64,000 nt of DNA from Candidatus Nitronereus thalassa (GTDB lineage: Bacteria; Nitrospirota; Nitrospiria; Nitrospirales; UBA8639). The stretch is taken from NCBI RefSeq assembly GCF_032191465.1, contig NZ_JAQOUE010000002.1, positions 310,001-374,000 on the forward strand. The letters run 5' to 3'. This document shows positions 26,827 to 36,028 of the stretch, in pieces. Within the stretch, counting starts at the first letter, position 1. Every line of letters begins with the position of its first letter. Position numbers and translations under genes: made by a program. The notes under the pieces are model-generated. The model did not search any database and was not told the origin of the DNA. It saw only the letters and a program-made list of their open reading frames with translations.

Positions 26827-26860
26827 CCCTCAACGCCAGTTCCACCGCCCGTTTCCAGAA

Positions 26861-28879
26861 CTAGTTTGTGGAAGCCGCCAACCCTTTGAGCGATAAGGCA
26901 CGCTTGGGTGCGCGAGCCAACGCAAGATTGAACTGCGCCTTGGCTGAATTCACTCTTCCAGTTTCCAACAAGACTTCTCCATATAACTCATGCGCCGGCT
27001 TCACAGGAAACGGTGGGCCGTAATCAAACGGAATGGTATCCGCCAACTGCGTGGCTTCTTTTAATAACGCCAATCCTTGTTTGACATTGCCTTCAACTAC
27101 AAGAAGCAGGGCTGAGAGCTGTTTCTTCATTACCCGAGCCGACAAAATTTGCCCAGAGGAATGAGTGGCTTCTGCCGAATTAATCAACTCACGAAGTTTG
27201 CCCAATGCCTGACGAGCTTGATCTAAAGCTTGGGTCTTGACCCCACTCAACCCAATCGCAAACATTTCGTTGGCAACCCCAGAAAATCGAAGCCCAGAAC
27301 GATCTTCATCCAACCCGCGAACATCCCATTGCTCGCTCTCAACAATGAAGGTTCCTCGCATCGCCGCCAGAGAGCCTTTGATATACGGGGAACCGTCCTG
27401 TGCCGCATCTTCGTGGACCATATCTAACAATTGCTTGGCCTCTTCAATGCGGCCTTGTTGTAAGTAGGCATACATCAGCCAATACAAGGTATGATAGGAA
27501 CGCTCACTTACACCCAAGCCTTTTTCCTTCCGACGCGCTTCGCTTGCCTTCCAACTGATTTCGTTGGCCTTGACCACGTCATCCCACATGCCTAAGGCCA
27601 TAAAAATATGTGACGGCATATGCTGGGCATGTGGAGCAGCCGGTGCAATCTGCGAATAGGTCCTGGCTGCACGAAGCCCCAAGAAAGCATGCTCCGGATC
27701 ATCATACGCATGGATCATGTAATGAACCGCGCCAGGATGCCGTGGATTCTGTCGAAACACCGACTCGGCAATCTCCGCAGCCTGAAGATAAACTTTGGAG
27801 TCACGTTCCCCTTGCGCCGTCCCCAATAAGGCCAGCGCATAAAAGGTCGCGGCTTCATGATCCTTTGGATATCGCTCACTCAGAATCCTCATTCGCTCAG
27901 CATAGGCATAGTCTCTTGCCACCTTATCGCCTTCACCATACAAGGCATGGATGGCATGTAAGTAACCTTTCTCACGTTCTGTGGGTGCCTTGGCCATTCG
28001 CTCTTCCTCGGTAGACCCCAATCGAGCAAGCACCTGTCTGGCGGCATCATAATATTGCTCATCCCAAAGGGGATGATTCAACGTCATCGCCTCACCCCAA
28101 TAGGCCATGGCAAAATCTTGATCAATCTGTTGCGCCTTTTGAAACGCCGCCTGCGCGTCATCATATTCGAAGCTATGGAGTAACAGAACGCCTCGAAGAA
28201 ATTGTTGCTGAGCCTTACGAGATCCAGATATCGGAAAATCTATTTCGCCCAGAGTAGGAGCGGGAGTTGATTTGGAAGGAGGCTTCGGTGGATTCACATC
28301 AGGCCGAGGGTCAGGTACAAACCCATCGCGATGCAGCATGCGCACTTTCGGCAATGTTTTTTGATTCATCACGACATCTGGCCCAATCAAGCCATTGCGA
28401 AACAGCAACCAGGCCACCACAGCATAGACTTGGCTGGGATTCAACGATTGCGGTGAGGTAAAGGGCATGGCCCGTTGAATATAATCGAACACCGTAGTGG
28501 CATACGGCCAATGACTGCCAATGGTTTTCACCGGATGATCCGTGGCTAGCGTCCCTTGACCGCCCACCAGTTTAGGCATAGGCCCTTCCACACCAGTAGC
28601 CCCATGGCAACTCGCACATTGCTCAGCATACACCTTCGCGCCTTCATCCACTGCCCCACTTCCTACAGGCAACCCCGCACCATCCGGGGCCACATCAATA
28701 TCCCATGCACGTACTTCTTTATCTGTCGCAACCCGCCCCAGATGAAAGCTACCGTGGCCAGTTTCACCAAAACTCACCATCGAAGACATCCCAAGAACCA
28801 AAAGTGAAAAAAGAAAAAGACTGTGATAAATGCAAGACATCACAGGTCTATCGGTTAAAAAATTTTTGAAAGCCTTCAC
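26861..28879 (-). CDS. Cytochrome c (SoxD/SorB-like) fused to a TPR domain
   Basis: 672 residues from a GTG with AGGA about 8 nt upstream. A signal-like hydrophobic segment (YHSLFLFSLLVLGMSSMVSF) precedes a mono-haem cytochrome c domain at about 45-175 with CASCH and downstream Met candidates, including AMPF. The WDIDVAPDGAGLPVGSG lead and NPSQVYAVVAWLLF resemble the haem subunits of sulfite or sulfane dehydrogenases. A Pro-rich linker (about 195-215) leads to a long TPR region (about 225-665) with HAQHMPSHIFMALGMW. The SoxC-like partner is upstream by 74 nt on the same strand. Fusion of such a haem subunit with a 450-residue TPR domain is unusual. Confidence 0.85.
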   Translation of the reverse strand: MKAFKNFLTDRPVMSCIYHSLFLFSLLVLGMSSMVSFGETGHGSFHLGRVATDKEVRAWDIDVAPDGAGLPVGSGAVDEGAKVYAEQCASCHGATGVEGPMPKLVGGQGTLATDHPVKTIGSHWPYATTVFDYIQRAMPFTSPQSLNPSQVYAVVAWLLFRNGLIGPDVVMNQKTLPKVRMLHRDGFVPDPRPDVNPPKPPSKSTPAPTLGEIDFPISGSRKAQQQFLRGVLLLHSFEYDDAQAAFQKAQQIDQDFAMAYWGEAMTLNHPLWDEQYYDAARQVLARLGSTEEERMAKAPTEREKGYLHAIHALYGEGDKVARDYAYAERMRILSERYPKDHEAATFYALALLGTAQGERDSKVYLQAAEIAESVFRQNPRHPGAVHYMIHAYDDPEHAFLGLRAARTYSQIAPAAPHAQHMPSHIFMALGMWDDVVKANEISWKASEARRKEKGLGVSERSYHTLYWLMYAYLQQGRIEEAKQLLDMVHEDAAQDGSPYIKGSLAAMRGTFIVESEQWDVRGLDEDRSGLRFSGVANEMFAIGLSGVKTQALDQARQALGKLRELINSAEATHSSGQILSARVMKKQLSALLLVVEGNVKQGLALLKEATQLADTIPFDYGPPFPVKPAHELYGEVLLETGRVNSAKAQFNLALARAPKRALSLKGLAASTN

Positions 28880-28953
28880 AGTTATTTTCCTTGTGGCTCC
28901 GTTATCTCACAACACCCAAGCTCTGGAAACATAAGATGTTGTGGAAATGAACT

Positions 28954-30225
28954 TCACGCTTGGACATTATGCACATGCCCATCTTTATCTATTTTCCAAC
29001 TTTGGATGGCGTTGTTATGGTAATAAGAGTTAGTTCCGCGAACGTTGATGAGTTGTTTCAATGTAGGTTGTAGGTAACCGGTTTCATCCATGCAACGGCT
29101 TTGAAGAATGGCTTCTTGCCCGTTCCATTCCCAGGCAAAGCGAAATCTAGTGTGACATTTGGGTAATATAGGTGTCTGCAATTCAGCGGCATTCCAGGTT
29201 TTTCCTCCATCAAGACTCACCTCTACTTTTGTAATCACACCTCGACCACTCCAGGCAAGACCTCGGATTTCGGTGAACCCTTTTTCCGTTAATTGTTGAC
29301 CACCGGACGGATTCGTAATCACGGACTTGGCTTCCATGTCGAATGTGAATTGACGTGCGGTGCCATCAGGCATCAAATCCGTATATTTCGAAGTTTCTTC
29401 TCGCGTCATCATGGGAGAGTCCACCAGCTTTAATCGCCGCAACCACTTAATGCAGGTATTGCCTTCCCACCCGGGCAACAATAAGCGAAGGGGATAACCT
29501 TGTTCCGGACGAATCGGTTCGCCGTTTTGCGCGTAGCACAACAAGGCTTCGTCCATGACCCGGTCCAAGGGCACACTTCGCGTCATGGCTGCGGCATCGC
29601 TGCCTTCGGCAAGCATCCAAGTGGCTTGGGGGTTGAGATGTGCTGCTTGCAACACCGTGGAAAGCCGAACTCCCGTCCATTCACTGGTACTCGTGAGCCC
29701 GTGAATTTCCTGAACCGTTGTTCCTTTTGGCCCTTTCCATTCTTTACCACTGTTTCCTGAGCATTCCACAAAGGCGATCCGTGAAGTGGCGGGAAAGCGC
29801 TTCAACTCATCCATCGTAAAGATCATGGGGTGTTCCACCAGCCCATGCACTAATAAACGATGACGGCTGGGGTCGATGAGGGGCACGCCATTATGATGGC
29901 GTTCAAAATGGAGGGCAGAGGGAGTAATGATACCATACAAGTCTTGCAATGGCGTGCGCGACCGTTGAGGTTTCGTCAATCGTTGGGATTGCTCGAATCG
30001 GGACCTTGTCCCATATTCCGAGGCAAGCGCTCCAGGAACTTTTGTAGGATCCACAGGCACTTCTTGGGTGGAACCGATCCGTGGGGTCAACAGCAAACTC
30101 GCAGCAGTCAAACCTAGAAGCGAACTGGCCCCCAACAAAAATGCGCGCCGATTCGGCGGGTCTTTGGGACGGCTTGTACCCTCCGGACGGTCATCGGCAA
30201 CCATAGGAAGAGATTGTTCGCTCAT
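28954..30225 (-). CDS. Tat-exported SoxC-like molybdopterin oxidoreductase
   Basis: 423 residues from the ATG at 30225, chosen because AGGAGGG lies 6 nt upstream; the frame runs on to 30270. A twin-arginine signal is present (NRRAFLLGASSLLGLTAAS). The sulfite-oxidase fold follows: RHHNGVPLIDPSRHRLLVHGLV, the molybdenum-ligand Cys in FVECSGN, HGLTSTSEWTGV, GYPLRLLLPGWEG and a C-terminal dimerisation domain with VEVSLDGGKTW. It resembles SoxC of sulfane dehydrogenase. With the haem protein downstream it would form a periplasmic two-subunit enzyme passing electrons from sulfite-, sulfane-like or another oxyanion substrate to haem. The substrate is inferred. Confidence 0.9.
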   Translation of the reverse strand: MSEQSLPMVADDRPEGTSRPKDPPNRRAFLLGASSLLGLTAASLLLTPRIGSTQEVPVDPTKVPGALASEYGTRSRFEQSQRLTKPQRSRTPLQDLYGIITPSALHFERHHNGVPLIDPSRHRLLVHGLVEHPMIFTMDELKRFPATSRIAFVECSGNSGKEWKGPKGTTVQEIHGLTSTSEWTGVRLSTVLQAAHLNPQATWMLAEGSDAAAMTRSVPLDRVMDEALLCYAQNGEPIRPEQGYPLRLLLPGWEGNTCIKWLRRLKLVDSPMMTREETSKYTDLMPDGTARQFTFDMEAKSVITNPSGGQQLTEKGFTEIRGLAWSGRGVITKVEVSLDGGKTWNAAELQTPILPKCHTRFRFAWEWNGQEAILQSRCMDETGYLQPTLKQLINVRGTNSYYHNNAIQSWKIDKDGHVHNVQA

Positions 30226-30422
30226 GACATTCCCTCCTGAATGGCGAAAGCCTTCGGCTCGGCCAACCATTGATCATTCTATCGGGTCTTCACCCTCCGG
30301 ACAAAGGAAAAGAACTAAAAACTACAGAGCTGGAGGCTTAAGAAAAACCTTGGACGGGACGACCAAGATAAGCGAGAGGTTATCATAGGCCAGGCATTCA
30401 AGGAAAAGGCACGACACCAACT

Positions 30423-31007
30423 ATGCCACATCATTCATTTATACTCGTCGTTATCCTTTCCATTATCTCCCTCACAGGGTGTGGCTCACACATTGACTGG
30501 AAACCTGATACCCAAGAAATTCATTCCTGCGTCCCTGACCATCCTCCCACATGGGAAGAATTCACAAAGTCCTATGGAAACTATACCAATTCCGCGCAGA
30601 CCGCGGTTGCGATCACCTTGGCTCAGATGGAACCACCAATATTCCAAGCACGATTCGATTCAGATCGGTCCTGGGTCCAACCCCACATTGTAGAAGCCTG
30701 GCATCCCTATAAAAAGAGTATTGCCCAACGTTTGTTGCGACATGAACAACTACATTTTGCCATCAGTTGTTTGCTAGTTCGACAGGCAAACATGTCCATA
30801 AAACCAGGAGACAACCCTCACCAGATGCTGCAGTTTGTTCGCATGACCTCCAAACGGCTGAATCAACTCTACGATCAGGCCACCAACCACGGAACCATCC
30901 AAGACAAACAAGAAGAATGGGAACGCGACGTGGAACAGCAACTCGAAGAAGTCACAAGGATGCGATCGCACCATTCAACTCGTACGGCATTTGACATCCA
31001 GCCTTAA
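30423..31007 (+). CDS. DUF922-like lipoprotein, putative zinc protease
   Basis: 194 residues. Lipobox SLTGCG near residue 20. The core holds RLLRHEQLHFAISCLLVRQAN (about 102-122), an HExxH zinc site as in DUF922 proteins, which are predicted secreted metal-dependent proteases. WHPYKKSIAQ just before it is also family-like. The C-terminal part (LNQLYDQATNHG) contains the third-ligand region typical of the family. It is read divergently from the SoxC-like gene; no functional link is evident. Confidence 0.75.
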   Translation: MPHHSFILVVILSIISLTGCGSHIDWKPDTQEIHSCVPDHPPTWEEFTKSYGNYTNSAQTAVAITLAQMEPPIFQARFDSDRSWVQPHIVEAWHPYKKSIAQRLLRHEQLHFAISCLLVRQANMSIKPGDNPHQMLQFVRMTSKRLNQLYDQATNHGTIQDKQEEWERDVEQQLEEVTRMRSHHSTRTAFDIQP

Positions 31008-31079
31008 GCGCTTTTCCTTCGTTGTTTTGCAGCTGATTACGACTAATTGCCGATTATTCTTGGGAAGAACACCATCCAG

Positions 31080-32129
31080 CTACGATACCACTTGGTATTT
31101 ATCTCTGATCGCTGCAAGATTTATGGGATGATATTTTTTCCCCATGGTTTTAACCCGATTGACTACAGACTCGTGAATTATCGGTTGAATAGTCTTGATC
31201 AGCTTGTTCCCTCTCTGCACAGCTATCTTCCGTGCGCCCATTTTGTAATCCAAGAAACGCTTTTTATGCGCATGCAGCACACCAGCACCCTGAGGATTTT
31301 CAGGGATTTCTTCCAATGCACCGGGATGAAAGACCAAGCCGTGTTTTTGAGCACATTGAATCATATAGCGCAGTGGCACATCGGCTAATCGACGCTTGTC
31401 GTACCCTCCCCCTACATCAGAATGCACCCCAGCAAACCATACCTCTTTGACCCTCTTGGGATCATGATTCATGAGGGTGGGCTCAAACGGATCACGGTTT
31501 TCATCAATCGCAAGCAAATGATAGGCCTTCTTTATATTCTTGGCGATCGTGAAATCCCGGAAGAGATTGATTTTTTGAAAGGGAATACCAAAGAGATTCA
31601 CTGGAATGCCAAAGGAAGCCACAGTATCCCACACCCCTAACATCTCAACATCGATGTGGTGCGCTTTGCCATGGGATTCATAATCCTCAAACTGGCCTTG
31701 ATAATCCTTCACAACGGTAATGGACTCTGGAATTCCTTCCTGATGGATTTTCATGGCGAGCATCCGTGCGATAGCCGCGCCCCGACTAAATCCAAAAATG
31801 AAAATTCGATCGCCTGGACGGTAATTAGTGGCCAGCACGGTATAGGCGTAATCGCGAATTTGGTTCCCGCCTGTACCAAAGACTCCCCCGAAAAATTGGC
31901 CGAGAACACTATTGTCCTGTTGATTCCCCACACCTGGAAAATATCGCACGAACTGATTCTTGGCATTCCGATCCAAGGCTTGACTGAGTCGATAGACATT
32001 CGTATGCCCCCGCCCCTGCTCAGAACTGTCCGTAGGATCGTTCCAGGTTCCATCGATACACAACACAACGTTGCGCGTTCCTTTACTGATCTGATCGAGA
32101 TCGCTGTGGTACGTATACTTCACTGCCAT
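31080..32129 (-). CDS. DUF2235-family alpha/beta hydrolase
   Basis: 349 residues from the ATG at 32129, which has GGGG about 8 nt upstream; the frame extends to ATGs at 32174 and 32201 that lack a site. Features of the Tle1-like phospholipase family: NVVLCIDGTWNDPTD, nucleophile elbow GFSRGAAIARMLA, VWDTVASFGIPV and the GVHSDVGGGY motif with the catalytic His. Some DUF2235 members are type VI secretion effectors, but no secretion or immunity genes are nearby and there is no signal peptide. A house-keeping esterase is equally likely. Confidence 0.85.
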   Translation of the reverse strand: MAVKYTYHSDLDQISKGTRNVVLCIDGTWNDPTDSSEQGRGHTNVYRLSQALDRNAKNQFVRYFPGVGNQQDNSVLGQFFGGVFGTGGNQIRDYAYTVLATNYRPGDRIFIFGFSRGAAIARMLAMKIHQEGIPESITVVKDYQGQFEDYESHGKAHHIDVEMLGVWDTVASFGIPVNLFGIPFQKINLFRDFTIAKNIKKAYHLLAIDENRDPFEPTLMNHDPKRVKEVWFAGVHSDVGGGYDKRRLADVPLRYMIQCAQKHGLVFHPGALEEIPENPQGAGVLHAHKKRFLDYKMGARKIAVQRGNKLIKTIQPIIHESVVNRVKTMGKKYHPINLAAIRDKYQVVS

Positions 32130-32347
32130 ACCGTTAACCCCTTTCCCTAAAAAAAATTCATGATGGTGATACATCGTGATTTCTGAGAGCATTATATTCA
32201 TATTCTTGAATTTGCCAAGAATGAATTACTTCTGCATGACTTGGATGACGAAGACCTTCTCATGAAGGAAGGCAAACCATGCCGTTGATCCAAATGTAAC
32301 AATCTACTTTTTAGACAGACTACCATAAAACTGACCCGCGCCACGTT

Positions 32348-33214
32348 ATGATGCATCAAGAAAACGACCTCATGACCGCTCGACTTCTTGACCTTTCTCC
32401 AGCCGTATCACGATTTTTTCTTTTGGCCCGACTCCTCATTCTCATGAGCTTTGGATTGGAAATCGGACCAAGCCAGGCCGGACAAGAAATCCCCCAATCC
32501 AAACCTCACTCCGGCACACTTGGCCATCGGCCAACACTTACAGCGCAATGGAAATATCTTGGCGTAGAAGGTCCTGAACATTGGAGTATGCTCACGCCGG
32601 AATATCGAACGTGTGAAGAAGGAAGACAACAGTCCCCCATCAACATCACCATGACTCACCATGGCCATGCTCCTGAAACTTTGGAGTTTCATTATCAGAC
32701 CTCGGAACTTCACGAGTTGAATAACGGCCATACCATTCAGGTCTCACACACTTCGGGATGTCACGTAAATCTCAATCACCGTCGGTATCAATTGCGCCAA
32801 TTTCATTTTCATGCACCAAGTGAGCACCACATCGAAGGAAAGACATTCCCTATGGAAATGCATTTGGTCCATCAGGATACGCAAGGACATGTTCTTGTCA
32901 TTGCCATCATGCTGAAGATCGGCGCCGAAGAGCCCGTACTCCAAAATCTCTGGACCTGGCTTCCCAAACAAATTGGGCAGGAAGTCTCCATCCCTCTGAG
33001 CCTGAGCATTGCGGATATTCTCCCGAAACATACCCGCCATTTTTCCTATTCAGGATCCTTAACCACCCCACCCTGCACCGAAGGCATCCAATGGATCGTG
33101 CTTGAGGGTCCCATTCTCATTTCGCAAAAGGATGTCGATCAATTCGTGGACATTATTGGACATAACGCCCGACCGATTCAGCCATTAGGCAATCGGCACA
33201 TCGACAAACGATGA
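32348..33214 (+). CDS. Alpha-carbonic anhydrase, exported
   Basis: 288 residues; start uncertain among ATGs at 32348, 32351 and 32372. A hydrophobic N-terminus (FFLLARLLILMSFGLEIGPSQA) suggests export to the periplasm. The alpha-CA signature is intact: QQSPINI, zinc ligands in FHFHAPSEHH and EMHLVHQD, and YSGSLTTPPCTEGIQW. It interconverts CO2 and bicarbonate, which in an autotroph would help carbon uptake. It stands between the DUF2235 gene and a GH15 gene without obvious coupling. Confidence 0.95.
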   Translation: MMHQENDLMTARLLDLSPAVSRFFLLARLLILMSFGLEIGPSQAGQEIPQSKPHSGTLGHRPTLTAQWKYLGVEGPEHWSMLTPEYRTCEEGRQQSPINITMTHHGHAPETLEFHYQTSELHELNNGHTIQVSHTSGCHVNLNHRRYQLRQFHFHAPSEHHIEGKTFPMEMHLVHQDTQGHVLVIAIMLKIGAEEPVLQNLWTWLPKQIGQEVSIPLSLSIADILPKHTRHFSYSGSLTTPPCTEGIQWIVLEGPILISQKDVDQFVDIIGHNARPIQPLGNRHIDKR

Positions 33215-33367
33215 CAAATCTGTTGGCCCCGAATGGATAAGCCAGAAATTCGGCTGAGAAAATTTCTCGAAAATCTTCAACATACTTGGGGTTCTCCCAC
33301 AATAATCCGATACATCGTGTATAATCACGGTCTCTGTAGACACGACTGAACCATGACCTAACACCCA

Positions 33368-35188
33368 ATGCCTTACCAACCCATTGAAAATTACGGTCTT
33401 ATCGGCAATATGCGAACCACGGCCTTGGTGGGCATGAATGGGTCCATCGACTGGTTTTGCTTCCCCCATTTCGACTCTCCAAGTATTTTTGCCGCGATTT
33501 TGGATGATCACAAAGGGGGACGGTTTCAGATTCTTCCCCATACGCCCAATGCCAAACACAAACAATTTTATTGGCCAGACACCAATGTGCTCGTCACACG
33601 ATTTCTCTCGGCCCAGGGCGTAGGGCAAATCATTGACTTCATGCCTGTGGGGCTTAAGGAAACGGACTTGGGCTATCATGGAATCATTCGCCGTGTACAA
33701 GCAATCCGTGGGAGCCTGAGGTTTAAACTCGTATGCGTTCCCTCTTTCAACTACGCCAGGGATCCGCACACTACCACCCTCACCGCGGATGGCGTGTGTT
33801 TCGAAGCCAACGGGTTAAGCCTTCGCTTGGGCTCCACCATCCCCTTGCAACAAGAGGGGACGGGCGTGACGGCCGAGTTTGAACTACAAGAAGGGCATGA
33901 GTTGAGTTTTTCACTTCAGGAAATCGAACGAAACAGCGACTGTTGTGTGGCCGTTTCTCAAGAGCAAGCCGAAGACCTCTTTCATCAAACGGTAGCGTAT
34001 TGGCGCCGATGGCTGGCAAAATGCACCTATCGCGGTCGATGGAGGGAAATGGTCTATCGTTCGGCACTCACGCTCAAAATGCTCACGTTTGAACCTACCG
34101 GCGCCATCGTGGCCTCCCCCACTTGTAGTCTTCCCGAGGGAATTGGGGGACCTCGGAATTGGGACTACCGGTACACTTGGATTCGCGATGCTGCCTTTAC
34201 CTTATACGGCCTATTGCGAATTGGATTCACCGCCGAGGCGGAAAAATTCATGCATTGGCTGGAAGCGCGCTGTCATGAATTGAAGCCCGACGGCTCACTC
34301 CAAATCATGTATGGCATCGATGGTCGTCACGAACTTCCCGAAATCACGCTAGACCATCTGGAAGGGTATCGACAATCCACACCGGTTCGTGTGGGGAACG
34401 GCGCCTACGACCAACTGCAACTGGATATTTATGGCGAACTGCTGGATTCAGTCTACCTCTACAATAAATACGGCTCCCCCATTTCCTATGATCTGTGGAA
34501 ACACTTACGTCGCTTAATTAATTGGGTCTGTGACAATTGGCAAAGACCAGACGAAGGCGTGTGGGAAGTGCGTGGAGGGCAGCAACATTTTCTCTACTCC
34601 AAACTCATGTGCTGGGTGGCTTTGGATCGAGGGTTGCGGCTCGCGGACAAACGATCGTTTCCTGCAGATCGGGAGCGATGGCTCAAAACTCGCGATACGA
34701 TTTATGAAGAGATTATGGAAAAGGGATGGAGCCATTCCCGTCGCGCTTTTGTCCAACGGTACGGAAGCGAAACGTTGGATGCCGCCAATCTCATGATGCC
34801 CCTGGTCTTTTTCGTGTCCCCCACAGACCCTCGCATGTTGAACACGTTAGATGCGATCAACCAACCTCCCGAGCGTGGTGGACTTGTGGCCAACGCGTTA
34901 GTCTATCGATACAACGTAAACGAAACCGAAGATGGGCTCGATGGCGAAGAAGGGACGTTTAATATTTGCACATTCTGGCTTGTTGAAGCATTGACTCGTG
35001 CAGGTCGGACGGATGAAGCGCGGCTCATGTTCGAACAAATGATCGGATACGCCAATCACCTTGGCCTTTATGCCGAAGAAACCGGTCATCACGGAGAAGG
35101 CCTCGGGAATTTCCCCCAGGCATTTACACATCTGGCACTCATCAGCGCCGCATTTAACCTCGATCGTGCCTTAGGGTCAAAGGGATAG
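33368..35188 (+). CDS. Glycoside hydrolase family 15 (glucoamylase/trehalase-like)
   Basis: 606 residues. N-terminal beta-domain begins [37 protein letters not shown]. The (alpha/alpha)6 barrel carries [40 protein letters not shown] and the [16 protein letters not shown] segment with the catalytic carboxylates. This subgroup of GH15 includes bacterial trehalases and glucoamylase-like enzymes; it has no signal peptide and is likely cytoplasmic, so trehalose or glycogen-type substrates are the best guess. No trehalose synthesis genes are in the window. Confidence 0.92.
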   Translation: MPYQPIENYGLIGNMRTTALVGMNGSIDWFCFPHFDSPSIFAAILDDHKGGRFQILPHTPNAKHKQFYWPDTNVLVTRFLSAQGVGQIIDFMPVGLKETDLGYHGIIRRVQAIRGSLRFKLVCVPSFNYARDPHTTTLTADGVCFEANGLSLRLGSTIPLQQEGTGVTAEFELQEGHELSFSLQEIERNSDCCVAVSQEQAEDLFHQTVAYWRRWLAKCTYRGRWREMVYRSALTLKMLTFEPTGAIVASPTCSLPEGIGGPRNWDYRYTWIRDAAFTLYGLLRIGFTAEAEKFMHWLEARCHELKPDGSLQIMYGIDGRHELPEITLDHLEGYRQSTPVRVGNGAYDQLQLDIYGELLDSVYLYNKYGSPISYDLWKHLRRLINWVCDNWQRPDEGVWEVRGGQQHFLYSKLMCWVALDRGLRLADKRSFPADRERWLKTRDTIYEEIMEKGWSHSRRAFVQRYGSETLDAANLMMPLVFFVSPTDPRMLNTLDAINQPPERGGLVANALVYRYNVNETEDGLDGEEGTFNICTFWLVEALTRAGRTDEARLMFEQMIGYANHLGLYAEETGHHGEGLGNFPQAFTHLALISAAFNLDRALGSKG

Positions 35189-35380
35189 ATTTTTCTTGAC
35201 TCCCAAACAAAACCCGTAAGTTCCTTCCTCTCGACAAAGACAAATCTTATCTAAATTCTTCAGTCCTTTTTCAATATTATGTGTAATATCGCGGAAAGTT
35301 CTGAGACTGACCGTTTCCATATATCACGAGGTACATAACCTAGATTTACCCTAAGCTCTGGAACACATGAAAAGCTTGGC

Positions 35381-35968
35381 ATGAAGAACACGTTCAAAAC
35401 TCTTCTGAATGAAGTCGACTCCTGTGACGTATGTAAACCATACCTGCCCCTGGGGCCACGGCCGGTGATTCAACTCCATCCCAAAGCTTCCATTTTAATT
35501 GCGGGACAAGCGCCGGGAAAAAAGGTTCATGAATCGGGAATTCCGTTCGATGACCCCAGTGGAGATCGCCTTCGGGAATGGATGGGGGTTGATCGAGAGG
35601 CTTTTTATGACGCTACAAAAATTGCGATATTGCCAATGGGCTTCTGTTATCCGGGAACCGGGAAATCCGGAGATCTTCCCCCAAGGCCAGAATGTGCACA
35701 AACCTGGCGTGCGCAGTTATTGGCTCAAGTACCTCACCTGCAACTCACATTGGTGATAGGACAATATGCCCAGGATTACCATCTTGCCAATTTGACATAT
35801 AAGACCCTCACCGAGACCGTCAAAGCCTGGAAAACATTTTGGCCGACTCATTTGCCGCTCCCTCACCCCAGCCCTCGCAATAATATCTGGCTTAAACGCA
35901 ACCCGTGGTTCCAGGAAGAACTCTTACCAATTCTTCAATCCAGAACTCGAAAATTGTTAAGTCCTTAA
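35381..35968 (+). CDS. Uracil-DNA-glycosylase superfamily protein
   Basis: 195 residues. Motif 1 is recognisable as GQAPGKKVHESGIPFDD (about 47-63) followed by GDRLREWMGV; motif 3 appears as PHPSPRN near 165. The layout resembles the family sometimes annotated as UDG-like in COG1573. N-terminal SCDVCK has two Cys, and a few others follow, but the four-Cys iron-sulfur pattern of family 4 is not clear. Base-excision activity is therefore only probable. Confidence 0.75.
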   Translation: MKNTFKTLLNEVDSCDVCKPYLPLGPRPVIQLHPKASILIAGQAPGKKVHESGIPFDDPSGDRLREWMGVDREAFYDATKIAILPMGFCYPGTGKSGDLPPRPECAQTWRAQLLAQVPHLQLTLVIGQYAQDYHLANLTYKTLTETVKAWKTFWPTHLPLPHPSPRNNIWLKRNPWFQEELLPILQSRTRKLLSP

Positions 35969-36028
35969 TTCCCCACCTCATTTCCCATACGCGGGAAGAA
36001 GAGACGGAGTCCACAAAATATCGATCTC

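Noticed and set aside
31080-32129. Type VI secretion effector
   Set aside because: DUF2235 proteins can be effectors, but there is no VgrG, PAAR, adaptor or immunity gene nearby.
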